A stretch of 64,000 nucleotides of DNA, taken from assembly GCA_015956445.1 (NCBI GenBank), contig WIUZ02000015.1, forward strand, positions 186,001 through 250,000, given 5' to 3'. The position numbers were made by a program, and so were the translations under genes. Positions 46,931 through 58,654 of this stretch are shown here, in pieces (position 1 is the stretch's first letter; the number at the start of each line of letters is the position of its first letter). The DNA is from Thelephora terrestris. Taxonomy: Eukaryota > Basidiomycota > Agaricomycetes > Thelephorales > Thelephoraceae. Under the pieces are notes generated by a model. It saw only the letters and a program-made list of their open reading frames with translations. It was not told where the DNA came from and searched no databases.

Positions 46931-48797
46931 ATGACGATCTCAAGAGGTCCGTCTGTTATCCCCCCCTCAATACATCCTTCGCTAACGCCACGAACTTACA
47001 GAAAGCTCGTCGAAGCTGGGGAACAGCTGGCGGTGTGGTCAAGTTACAACTATGCGAAGAGTTTGAGTAAGTCCGGATCATTATCGCACTTTCCATGACT
47101 AATTGGCCTGCAAGTAAAAAAAGAGACGATAAAAAAGGGCGTCAGGACGATTACTGAGGACCTCAAGTCCGTTGTGAGTCTCGTCAAAAACTTTGTTGAA
47201 TTACCTGTAATGTATCCGTAGCTTCTGCAGGCCTCTGGGAGACCGACTGCTCCGTCCACCCTCGGAGTGAACACATTCGGCGGTAGGAGTGTCGAAGGCG
47301 TCCTTACTCCGGGGGGAGTGAGCGATTCCAGTGCTGCGACCGCTACCAGTCGTGATGTAGGTGCATTTGTTCCCCCCACAAACCATGCGGATGATGATAC
47401 CGGATGGCCGACACCCAGAATCACGAATCACTTCTGCGTCAAACCTCGCAACACGGGACACTAGCGGAGAACAATTTAGTGGAAGCGATTCAACCACCCT
47501 TCGTCAAGCGATTGAACGGGGAGGTCGAGAGGGAAGGACAAATACCCTTTGCCGAGGGAAGGTATTGCGAAGTCTGGGAAGGGCTATGGCGAAAAGGCGG
47601 TGGAAAAGGGATTGGTAAGGAGAAGGCAGGCGCCGAGAAGGTGAGCGTGAATCTCCCCCATCTCTATTTCGCTGATGCAGTCCCCTACAGGTAGCCTTGA
47701 AAGTGCTCAAGACACTCAAGGCGCGACCGGGGTCAAAGGGGACAGGGGGAACAAAGACGGCACGTGAGGTGTGATTTTCCCCGAGCGACCCTGTGCCCCT
47801 CGCTAATGCGCTCGCCACTCACCAGAGTCTCGAAAATGTACTTCCGAGCTGGGCAGAGTCACATCATCCGAATATCCTGCCGTTCTACGGTGTGTATGTC
47901 TCCCAACTGTTGTCTCGAAGGTTTTCATGATTTTGTAGGGATCATTGACTTTCCATCACGCCTTTACATGGTGAGTGAACCATACCGTGTAAGAAACCGT
48001 GGGTAGATTCAGCTTGCCTAGGTCTTCCCATGGCGAGAAAATGGACATCTATTTGATTATATCAGGAAACAGCCTCGATTAGAGAAAGATAAATATTATC
48101 TGGTAGGCTCTATACCAAGCCAGAAGGAACTTGAGCCTCATTTGTCGTGGTTTAGTTGCGTGGTTCTGCAGCTGGGTTAAGTTACCTCCACTCGAGGGGG
48201 TTGGTACATGGGAGTGGTAAGTTGACATTAACTTGACGATCATCGCAATTTGACACCTCATACAGTCCGATGCGTAAGTTTCTGACGGCATCCTGTTAAC
48301 CACTATTGACTCAAGGCGCACAGAATAACGTGTTCCTCACTGACGAGGTAAATCCTATGTCCCTCCGCCGATAAAATAGGAGTTGACGGTACACCGGTCA
48401 GGGTGAACCGCAGATCTGTGACTTTGGGATAGCAATGATTTTCCACGAAACCTACGAGAACTCCGTATCGAAATCGTTGTCACCCGCAACAAACGTTAGG
48501 TATGCGGCCCCTGAGATCATCGCACACAACAATTTCCACATAACGGCATATTCCGACACGTATTCCTTCGCGCTGCTGATACACGAATGTATCACGGAAG
48601 CTCCCCCCTTTTCGGAAATCCCTCGTGATGCTGCGGTCGCTCATGCAAGGATCCGCAAGGGACAGTGTCCCCGCCGACCGGTTGGCCAGCGCATCCCGGA
48701 CGATTTGTGGGACCTTATGAACCGTTGTTGGTCCACCAAACCAGAATTGAGGCCCCCAATGGATCATGTGCACCGTTTTTTCTTGGACCGGGTTTGA
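46931..48797 (+). CDS. TKL-type pseudokinase with HGS catalytic loop
   Basis: The first exon is set at MTISR (46931), about 70 bases past the transposon; this start is uncertain. Small exons (KLVEAGEQLAVWSSYNYAKS; TIKKGVRTITEDLKSV; SGRPTAPSTLGVNTFGGRSV) lead to NHESLLRQTSQHGTLAENNL near 47,420. The N-lobe has VALKVLKTL with the lysine. The catalytic loop is assembled across an 8-nt exon (48266-48273) and reads HGSVRCNNVFLTDE, aligned to HRDLKPxNV: the catalytic Asp is Ser and the lysine Arg, while Asn remains. DFG is intact (ICDFGIAM), followed by AAPEI and a normal C-lobe (SDTYSFALLIHECIT; CWSTKPELRPPMDHV) ending at 48797. Phosphotransfer seems unlikely. The transposon occupies its promoter side. 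Confidence 0.6.
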
Positions 48798-49684
48798 CGC
48801 AATGATGTATCTATAGTTTTCATGACGGACATTGGATTTTAAAATTGCACTCTTTGCCAGGTTTTGCCCCTGTGGTATAAAGCCGTGCGAAGTCTTGCCT
48901 ATAGTATGATGCAGACGCGTTTAGTGGGGGCCTGGCCCAGAGATGTATCCGATGGTTGTCACACTTTAAGCTTTAAGCTTTACCCTCCAACTGAGCCATC
49001 AACGAGTCGACTCAGCGTTGTTCAGTTAGCGGTAACACTAGTTGGAACACCGAGCCCAGTCAACGAGAGTGGATCTAGTGTACGTTTGCACGCACCACAT
49101 CACTCGCAGTATCTGTGACAAGTTTTAGGGGGCTCAGGCATTGATTAGTATGTACCATCGGGCATTCGCCATCTCATATCCAATTGCAACTACTTAGTGA
49201 ACCCGGCGGGTACACCCATCGCTGAGCGATAACATGGCAGGGGCCCCTCGGACTCATCCCCTCGAACGTGTGGTTTGATTGGGTGTCGTAGTAATACATA
49301 CAAGAGAGCTCACAAGCCTGGATCAAGATCTTCATAGTGGCCCCGGGGAGGAGGAGTGGAGCCAGTGACTCTGGGGCCAGCGCAGTAAGTCAATGAGGCG
49401 CCTTTGTACACGACCGTTGCGTCGCTGCTGTGGTCCGAGTAAGCCCTAGTCAGTACGGGGCAAAAATACACGAAGGGATACCTATCTTCCTTCCCCTACG
49501 TTCGCGGCGAGCAGGTGATGGTCAGAAATGGCAGGTTACGAGGATTACTCATGACTAATACGCACAGTTGCAGGGTCGAACCAGCCTTCAGCTCCGTGAG
49601 ACCCACGAACCGTCGAACCGTCGAACGAGACCACTTCGTACCGACTTCGTACTCCCGGGAGTATCACATGTGATAAAGAACACC
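48798..49684. other. Intergenic, no gene seen
   Basis: Nothing recognised except an AAGCTTTAAGCTTTA direct repeat near 48,966-48,981. Confidence 0.4.
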
Positions 49685-49805
49685 CAGTTATCTGATTTGG
49701 CGCCAGCTCACTGCGTGGAATCTGTTGCCTGCAATGCGGCAACGTGTGAACCCCGTGCTCAGCTACGTTCCACAACTGCCCCCCTCTCCGAGTTCCTACC
49801 AGCAT
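49685..49805 (+). promoter_or_regulatory. Conserved promoter block of gene E
   Basis: The block GGCGCCAGCTCACTGCG followed by a GTGTGAACC core and a C/T-rich stretch recurs upstream of gene F (53,694-53,820) and gene H (58,655-58,780). Spacing to the start is about the same. Shared control is inferred. Confidence 0.5.
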
Positions 49806-52800
49806 ATGATGACCACTGACACACCTCACGACCTCGAGCGCGACTCAGCGACAATCACAAATCTGAGCACCGACGATGAATTTGGAGCACAGGCCGCATC
49901 ACCTGTACCAATAGATTCGGGTATACCCTCCCCACCGCCGCACCAGAATACAAATCGCGTCTGTAATCCACCACCGGTTTTAGATTCCAGTCAACAGGCC
50001 TTGCAACGCTTGGTCAACGGTGCTGTACCCCAGGACGAATTCCCCTCCCTTATCGAAACAGTCGTGTCAAACATGAAAGCAGCCGATATTGCCAATCACC
50101 TGCCGGGAATCGACGCTCAGACATTCGTTGATGTGTTAAATCGGGTGTGCATGACGTTGTTCCACCGCCGAGGACCAGGTTCGTTGCTAACCTCGCTTAG
50201 GCGCTGGACGAATGCAATCTTTCACTCGGAATTCGCAACGGATGTGTGAGATTCTTATATACGATGTGCGCTGGACACACCCTACTTCCGACATCGATGC
50301 GCCTAGAGCTGCCTGGGAATGCAATGGGCGATATCCTATGCTGGGGTGGATATGGGGTCGTTTCGAAGAGTGAATATTGTGGCAGGGAGGTCGCAGTCAA
50401 AACTTTGCGGCCACGTCGTCTCGACTCGGAGGAAATGTCGAAGGTGCGCCATCATTGGTGGACATATCCTTGTGCGCTCCTTGAATCCACCAATCTATTT
50501 GTAGAGGTTCTGGAAGGAAGTGATAGCTTGGAAAGCCGTCCAGCATCCGAATGTCTTGCAGCTCCTTGGGGTGGTCATTGCCGGAGATCAAATCGCCATG
50601 GTGTCCGAATGGATGGCGGGCGGTAACATCAAGGAATTTATTGGGACATACCCGAATGCAAATCGGTATGAGCTTGTAAGTTCTTCGTGGTATCCCCAGC
50701 GTCATCGACCATTAATACATGTTCGATAGTTGGCAGATGCAACGAGGGGTTTGATCCATATTCACCGTCAGGGCATGATCCATCGAGATCTGAAAGGGGT
50801 ATGTCTTCAAGGGCATACGTTGCGCACACGCTGACTCCCATTCTAATTCTGTCAAGGCGAACATCCTTGTTGATCAAAATGGTCGCGCTTGCCTAGCGGA
50901 CTTCGGTCTACTCACGATCGACCCGAACTCCATAGATATCACACCCTCGAACTCATTTCAGGGTGGCGGGACGGTCCGGTGGATGGGCCCAGAACTGCTC
51001 TACCCAGAGAAATTAGGCCTTACAGGTCGTCCCCTCACTACATCTTCGGATTGCTACGCACTTGGAATGGTGATATACGAAGTCCTGAGCGGGAAAGTAC
51101 CATTTTACCACTGCAAGCACTATAGGGGCGTTGCTGCCATTTTCAAGATTCTTAGGGGCGATCGTCCCGGACGGCCGCAAGGAGCGGGAGGACTCTGGTT
51201 TACGGATCACATCTGGACTACCCTGGAGTGTTGCTGGAAGCTCACGTTGGATGACCGTCCAAGTGCTGAAGATGTGCTCCATTGTTTGGAGAAGGCTTCA
51301 GAGTTCTGGACGCCCGCGCACACGATGGCCTTTTCACCGGCAACAGATCAGCCCACAGCAAATTTGGACTCATGCACTGGGGAGAGTACGAAGGAGTACG
51401 AAACATCATCCGCCTCTCAGACGGGACCACCCAATACCGAAGCCGCTTTGCGACGCTTGGTTGGCGGTGCGGTGCCGCAGGATGAACTTCCCTCCGTTAT
51501 CGAGATGGTCGTGTCAAACCTGAAGGCAGCCAATATTGTCCAAATTCTCCAAGGGAGCGATGCCCAGACGTTCATTGATGTAGTAGACCAGGCATGTGGA
51601 CCCCCGCGCTCCATCTCAGAGGAACAAGTTGGTTGCTAATTTCCCTCCGGCCAGGCGCTTGAAAGCTTTGACTTTCCCCTGCGAATCTACAAGAAGTGTT
51701 TAGAGTCGTTGTGCAAGATGTGTGCTAGCCACACCCTGCTGCCCAGATCGCTGCACTTTGAACTACCTGATATCGGGATGGGCGAACTGTTTGCTAATGG
51801 TGGTTGTGCAGATGTTTTCAAGCATGAAAACCGTGGTCAATGGGTAGCAGTCAAGATTTTACGTATATACAGGACCCTGGAACCTCGGATTATAAATGTA
51901 AGCTACCCTTGGTTGGTCTGCACCATATGGGCATCTGCGAACTGAGCATGCCATTCGTAGATGTTCTATCGTGAAGTAGTAACCTGGAAAGCTCTTCCGA
52001 GACATTCAAACGTGTTGCCGCTCCTTGGGGCAGACGTGACCGGAAACCGATTTGCCATGGTGTCTGAGTGGATGTCAAATGGTAACATCAGGGAGTTCAT
52101 AACGGCGCATCCAGATGCAAATCGTTTCGAACTCGTAAGTTCTCTCTCCAAACTCCGGGTGTCGTTGACCACAGTTCTGTCCTTGGTAGCTGGCAGATGT
52201 TGCGAGGGGCACGGTCCATCTACATAATCACGACATGGCCCACGGAGATCTGAAAGGAGTATGTCTTCGAAGGCATCGATCACACACGCACTGATGGTTT
52301 CTTCTATTCTATATAGCAAAATGTCCTCGTTGATCGCAACGGTCACGCCTGCTTGATTGACTTTGGGCTACTCAGGATCATCTCAGATACCACAGACATT
52401 GAGTCCTCAAACTCATCTCGGAGAGGTTTTACGGCCCGGTGGGCCGCTCCAGAGCTCCTTCTTGACGATTCTTGCAAATCGAAATCTTCCGATTGTTACT
52501 CGCTTGGAATGGTAGCATACGAAACCCTAACCAACCGGGCACCATTTCACGAACATTCAGACTTTATACTTATGGTTATGGTGGTTGAGGGTGAACGTCC
52601 CGAACGGCCACAAGGAGCAGAAGGAATATGGTTCACAGATGATATCTGGAATACCTTAGAGGATTGCTGGAGGCAAAATCCCAGCGATCGTCCAAGTGCC
52701 AGAGATGTTCTCTATCGTTTCGAGAATTCACAGTGCTGGAACCCCCCTCCCCAGGCGGTAATCCATCCACCAATGTCAAATCGAAGTGACGGGGAAAGGA

Positions 52801-53388
52801 CAGATGAGGGTGAAGTATCTTCCCTCTCTCAAATTGTGGTACCTCGGCTGTCACTCGGCCTCTCGCAAGAAGGTAACCCAAATATAACACAACCTATGCC
52901 TCTGCTCACCACCCCTTCGTTCCTTTTGACGCTCAAGATTACCAGCCCCTTGGAACGAATGTACATGATCTGAGTGGGTCAGAGGGATCTCTGCAAGGTC
53001 TCGATGGGGTGAGTTGGGCGAGTCTCTTAGGCGGACGCTGGGATCAATTCAGTCGCCCGTTAGGCACCTCTTGGTAGCAGCATTCCTCAGGAGGCTCCAC
53101 TCAGGCGACGAGGTATTCAAGAGTACTTGGAAGGCCCATCGCAATCCCGTCTCGTCGCGAGTGGAAGTCGAACGGTCGGCATTGGACCATCGGAACTGGA
53201 CGGTGCATCCGGGGGGTTTACGAAGGAGGTTTGCATGCTTTTCGTTTCATCGGTGCATGTTACTGAAAACTTTGTAGGAAAATGTCGTTATAAGGAAGGA
53301 GCGATGGCCCTCTCGTACCCTCGATCAACTCCAAACGCGATCTAGAATTGTGTTTGGGTGGGTGAATAGAAAGGTGCTGGGCAAGTAA
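49806..53388 (+). CDS. Tandem-kinase gene E: module, RD kinase, module, non-RD kinase
   Basis: Twelve exons sum to 972 residues in phase: 49806-50144, 50201-50443, 50505-50675, 50730-50798, 50857-51591, 51655-51897, 51961-52134, 52190-52258, 52317-52872, 52938-53008, 53091-53228, 53278-53388. No MLKL-like region: the start (MMTTDTPHDLERDSATITNL) runs directly into the linker. Module 1 is at about residues 55-150. Kinase 1 (about 155-420) has GGYGVV, VAVKTL, MIHRDLKG and ADFGLLTI, all catalytic residues intact. Module 2 follows to about 555. Kinase 2 has GGCADV, VAVKIL, MAHGDLKG (non-RD), LIDFGLLRI and AAPEL. The tail exons encode a basic end (FGWVNRKVLGK). The intron after 51591 has a GC donor and must be removed, since reading on meets a stop at 51639. 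Start by alignment with gene F. Confidence 0.8.
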
Positions 53389-53693
53389 CGGCTCGCTTTT
53401 AAGGAGTCAGATGCGGGATATTTTTATACTTGGGGTTCAGTGCCCCTGCATATTTCACAACTTATTGCTCGAAGAATCACAGTCGCGACAGGAGGAAAGC
53501 CGATCACGCCCAGGGAGCGCAGCCACTGTGCATACGTAAGCTGGAATCTGGCATGGGGTGCACACCTTGGCGGGGTTCAACTGCCCCTTGAGAGCTCGGA
53601 GAACAAATCCATCTGGATCTACTCTTACGATGAACTTCAACTCCTCACACAGAACGCCCAAATAATTGATAGAAAACTTCCCAGTTTCGGGAT
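53389..53693. other. Short spacer between E and F
   Basis: About 300 bases with no gene, ending at the conserved promoter block of F. Confidence 0.4.
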
Positions 53694-53820
53694 TTCGGCG
53701 CCAATTCACTGCGTCCATATCGCGTGCCATTTGTGAGCCTGGCGACAACTTGTTCTGCATCGGTCTACGGTATTCCACCGTATTTCCCTCTCTCCCTACT
53801 CGCTCCCCCGGGTCTATACA
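53694..53820 (+). promoter_or_regulatory. Conserved promoter block of gene F
   Basis: GGCGCCAATTCACTGCGTC, then a TTGTGAGCC core and CTCTCTCCCTACTCGCTC just before the start; the last string is shared with gene H. Confidence 0.5.
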
Positions 53821-56800
53821 ATGGCCGTTGACAAAGTTTTCAACGTTGAGAGCGACTCCGACTCAGCAACGGTTGCAAAACTGAACACCAACAATGAAAG
53901 CCTCGGTCTTGCGGCACAGGTCTCGCCACCTCTTCCCATACATTCGGTCATACATTCGCCAATGCCACACAAAGATAAAAATCCAATTTCTAAACCACCG
54001 CCGATTCTTGGCTCTGATGAACGAGCCTTGGAACGCTTGGTCAACAGCGACACACCCCGCGACGAACTTCTCCCCCTTGTCGAGACAGTGGTATTGAATG
54101 TGGAGGGAGCTGATATCGTTGGTCGTCTCCAAGGGACCAGTGCTCAGACGTTCGTTGATGTATTAGACCAGGCATGCATGTCACCGGTTCACAGCCGAGG
54201 TACAGATTCGCTGCTGATTCCTCTCCGCCAGGCGCTAGACGGCTCCAGTTTCTCACTCGGAATTCGCAACAAATGCGTGAGATCGTTATATAAGATGTGT
54301 GCTGGACACAAAATACTTCCCACATCGATGCGCCTAGAGTTGCCTGAGGACGCAATGGTCGATATACAATGCTGGGGTGGATATGGGATAGTTTCGAAGA
54401 GTGAATATCGTGGTCGGGAGGTTGCAGTCAAAGCTTTGCGGCCACGCCGTCTCGGCTCGGAGGAAATGTCGAAGGTGCGCCATCGTTGGTGGACCAATAT
54501 CCTCGCGCGTTTGATGAATCCACCGAACTATTTGCAGAGGTTCTGGAAGGAAGTGATAGCTTGGAAAGCTGTCCAGCATCCGAACATCTTGCCGCTCCTC
54601 GGGGTGGTCATTGCTGGAGATCGAATCGCCATGGTGTCTGAATGGATGGCGGGCGGTAACATCAAGGAATTCATTGGGACACATCCGAATGCAAATCGGT
54701 ATGAGCTTGTACGTTCTTCATGGTATCCCCAGCCGACTTCGACCATCACTACGTGTTTGATAGTTGGCAGATGCAACGAAGGGTTTGATTTATATTCACC
54801 GCCAGGGCATGATCCATCGGGACTTGAAAGGAGTATGTCTTCAAAATCATACATTGCGCGCACACTGATTCCCACTCTATCAAGGCGAACATCCTTGTTG
54901 ATCGAAATGGTCGCGCCTGCCTAGCGGACTTCGGTCTGCTCACGATCGAGCCGGATTCCGTAGATATCACACCCTCGAACTCGTTTCAGGGAGGCGGGAC
55001 AATCCGGTGGATGGGCCCAGAGTTGCTCTGCCCAGAGAGATTAGGTCTTACAGGTCGTCCCCTCACTAAATCTTCGGACTGTTACGCACTTGGTATGGTG
55101 GTATACGAAGTTCTGAGCGGGAAAGTACCATTTCACCACTGCAAGCACTATAGAGGCATTTCTGCCATCTTTAAGATTCTTAGAGGCGATCGTCCCGGAC
55201 GGCCGCAGGGAGCGGGAGGACTCTGGTTTACGGGTGACATCTGGACTACCTTGGAGTGTTGCTGGAAGCTCACGTTGGATGACCGCCCAAGTGCCGAAGA
55301 TGTGCTCCATTGTTTGGAGAAGGCTTCAGTGTTCTGGACACCCGCTCAGACGATGGCCTTTTCATTGACAACAGATCAGCCCACATCGAACCCGGACTCG
55401 TGCACTGGGGAAAGTACAAATGAGGACGAAATATCTTCCGCTTGTCAAACAGCCTCGATCTACCGTCAGCAAAGCCGCCCAGCTGCAGCGGTGCTGGAAT
55501 GGGCGTTTAAGGGTGCTGCGCGATCGCCACAGCCGCCCTCCGCTTTTGCTGATGACGCAGAAGGCGCCTTAAGACGCTTGGTCTGGAGTGCCGTATCGCA
55601 GGAGGAACTTCCCTTCCTTATTGAGCTGGTCGTGTCAAACCTGGATGCGGCCAATATTGTCCAGTTCCTCCAAGGAAGCGATGCCCAGACATTCGTCGAT
55701 GTAATTGACCAGGTATGTGACCCCCCGCGCTCCGTCTCAAAGGAAAAAGTTAGTTGCTAATCTTCCTGGGATCAGGCGCTTCACAGCCTTAACTTCCCCC
55801 TGCGAATCCGCAAGAAGTGTGTGGAGTTGTTGTGCAAGATGTGTACTGGTCACACTCTGCTTCCCAGATCGCTGCACTTCGAACTACCCGATATCGGGAT
55901 AGGCGGTCCGGCGGCGTGGGGTGTATTTGCAGAGATTTTCAAGTGTGATTACCGTGGCCAATGGGTAGCGGTCAAGATTTTACGTGTGAGCCCGGCCTCA
56001 CTATCGCCAAGGATCATGAATGTAAGCTACCGTTGCTGGGTCTCTACCATGTGGGGATTCTCCAACCGGGCATGCCATTTGTAGACGTTCCATCATGAAG
56101 TCGTGAACTGGAAAGTTCTCCCGAGACATCCAAACGTGCTGCCGCTCCTCGGGGCAGACGTGACCGGAAGCCGACTTGCCATGGTGTCTCAGTGGATGGC
56201 AAATGGTGAAATCAGGGATTTTATAACGGCACATCCAAATGCAAATCGGTTCAAGCTTGCAAGTTCTCTCTTCTAACTCCGAGTGTCGTTGATCACAGTC
56301 ATGTTCTTGGTAGCTGGCAGATGTCGCGAGGGGCCTGGTCCATCTACATAACCACGGCGTGGCCCACGGAGATCTGAGAGGAGTATGTCTTCGAAGACAT
56401 CGATCACGCACACGCACGCACTGATCTTCTGTTCTATATAGCGAAACGTCCTTGTTGATGGCAACGGTCGCGCCCGCCTGATTGACTTTGTGCTACTCAG
56501 GGACATCTCAGATACCACGGTCATTGTGTCCTCAAACTCATCGCGGAGAGGTTTTACGGCCCGGTGGGCCGCTCCAGAGCTCTTTCTTGACGATTCCTGC
56601 AAATCGAAATCTTCCGATTGTTACTCGCTCGGAATGGTGGCATACGAAACCCTAACCAACAGGGTACCATTCTACGACTGTGCGAGCAATATGTTTATTT
56701 TTAGGGTGTTGAACGGTGAACGTCCCAAACGGCCGCAAGGAACACAAGGAATATGGTTCACAGATGATATCTGGAATATCTTAGAGGATTGCTGGAGGCA

Positions 56801-57530
56801 CAATCCCAGCGATCGTCCAAGTGCCGAAGATGTTCTCTATTGTTTCGAGGTTTCACAGTGCAGGAACCCCCCTTCCCAGGTGGTGGTCCATCCACCAATG
56901 TCAAATCGAAGTGACGGGGAAAGGACAGATGAGGGCGAAGTATCTTCCCTCTCTCAAATTGCGGTGGCTCCCCTGTCATTCGGACTCTCGCTGGAAGGTT
57001 GGCTAAATATGGTACAGCCTATGCCTCTGCTCACCATTCCTTCGTTCCTTTCAACACTCAAGATCTTAACGCTCAAGATTTTCAGGCCCTTGGAACGAGT
57101 GTCAACGATCTGAGTGGGTCAGAGGAATCTCTACAAGGTCTCGATGGGGTGAGTTGAACGAGTCTCTTAGGCGGACTCTGGGATTAATCCAGTCGCCTGA
57201 TAGGCATCTCCTGATAATAGCCTCCTTCAGGAGGTTCCGCTCGGGCGACGGGGTATTCATGAGTACCTCCTGGAGGGTCCACCGCAATACCGCCTCGTCC
57301 CGAGTGGAAGGCAAACGGTTGGCATTGGTCCACCGGAATTGAACGGTGCATCCGGGGAGTTTTCGAAAGAGGTTTGCATCCTTCAAGTTCATTGGTGCAC
57401 GTGACTGAGGTTTTTGCAGGAAAATGTCGTCAAGAGGAAGAATCGATGGTCTTCTGGTACCCTCGATCACCTCCAGATGCGATCTAAATTGGCGGTTGAG
57501 TGGGTGAATAGAAAGATGCTGGGCAAGTGA
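53821..57530 (+). CDS. Tandem-kinase gene F: module, RD kinase, module, degenerate kinase
   Basis: Twelve exons sum to 1014 residues: 53821-54171, 54232-54474, 54538-54708, 54764-54832, 54885-55712, 55776-56021, 56085-56258, 56314-56382, 56442-56997, 57063-57148, 57231-57371, 57420-57530. It starts MAVDKVFNVESDSDSATVAK and, like E, lacks the MLKL-like region. Kinase 1: GGYGIV, VAVKAL, MIHRDLKG, ADFGLLTI, GPEL, all intact. A 40-residue insertion relative to E precedes module 2. Kinase 2 is the most decayed in the family: GVFAEI for the glycine loop, VAHGDLRG, and DFV in place of DFG, while the VAVK lysine and APEL remain. Two introns have GC donors (after 54171 and 56258); the first could also be read through in frame. 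The tail ends VEWVNRKMLGK. E and F are tandem duplicates. Confidence 0.8.
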
Positions 57531-58654
57531 GAACTCGGCTTCAAGGAGATAGCTATGGGATCTGTATTGTACGTGATGCCCAGCGTCCCAGCCCCCCTGC
57601 ATATACTCAACGGCCTGTTGCTTTAGGGAATCACAGTCATGGCGGATACCTCGTATTCGCCGCTCTGAAGTAATCACCGTTGCCGGCGGTACATCCATGA
57701 TTTTCTCAGATATCAGCAATCTGCCTCTCGGTAATGTCACGAACTGTACTTCTCAAGATACACCCCGAAATTGGGGCAAGAGACAAACCAATAAAGCACA
57801 ATTGCCTGCGCTCAAACGAAACAGGGACGAAGTGTGATGTTCAACTGGGAGAGGGTTAACGCCTATGTAAGTTCACAACGGGGCTAGAAATACGCAGGCT
57901 CAAAGTTTGGCTCACAAAACTAGTCTGAAGTCAAGTTATAAGAATCTCGTTAGGTGGGACGGGTGTGGGGTCTTTGGTCCCAATGGGAAAATTTTTCAGC
58001 TCTACATCGCGTGGGTATTTCATCAGCTTCATAGAATGCGTCACCGCGACGCTCCTCGCTACGGCAAACACAACTCGCAGAGCATTTCACTGGTGTTATC
58101 CTGTCGCGATGTTCTCAGAGGCTCGATTTCACCACAGGTGCATCAGCGATGGTTGGGCTTCGAAATCTGGCCACCTGCGGTGCAATTTTGGTTTGCGCAC
58201 TCGACTCGTTTAAATTTGACGCGTAGGTGATCTGGGGGGCGGCTGGAATGGTCTCGAGGATCAATCGATAACGTGGCGAGGCTCTTGCGGCAGTCGACGA
58301 GAGCTCTAGGGATCGACCTGGTTGAGTGCGATGCTTGTCGTTTGGTTTGGGTACGTAGCATGGTGGACGTTTCGATGAGGCGTGGCGGCCGTTTTTCGTG
58401 CCGGGCCTATCCAATAGTGTTTGTCGATACATTTGAACGCTATGGGTTGCCGCCCCCAAGACGCAAGCACGTTGCATACCTCCCTTCTGTTCTGTGGGGT
58501 CAACAGACTTTAATTTGACCACAAGTTCCGACTCAGGGGTTCCAGTGCGAAGAACGGAATCGCTAGGATTAAATAAGCACTCTCACGATCAACCTCAATT
58601 TCCTTAATCCTCCACGCTCGCGCAACACCCAAATAATCGACGGAAAACCAGTTT
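57531..58654. other. Intergenic, no gene seen
   Basis: Spacer of 1.1 kb after gene F. Reading frames on both strands here are short and lack relatives in the window. Confidence 0.4.

Noticed and set aside
57102-57740. A 212-codon minus-strand reading frame after gene F
   Set aside because: It lies opposite the conserved C-terminal exons of F, and the matching region of E is not open on that strand. It is a shadow.
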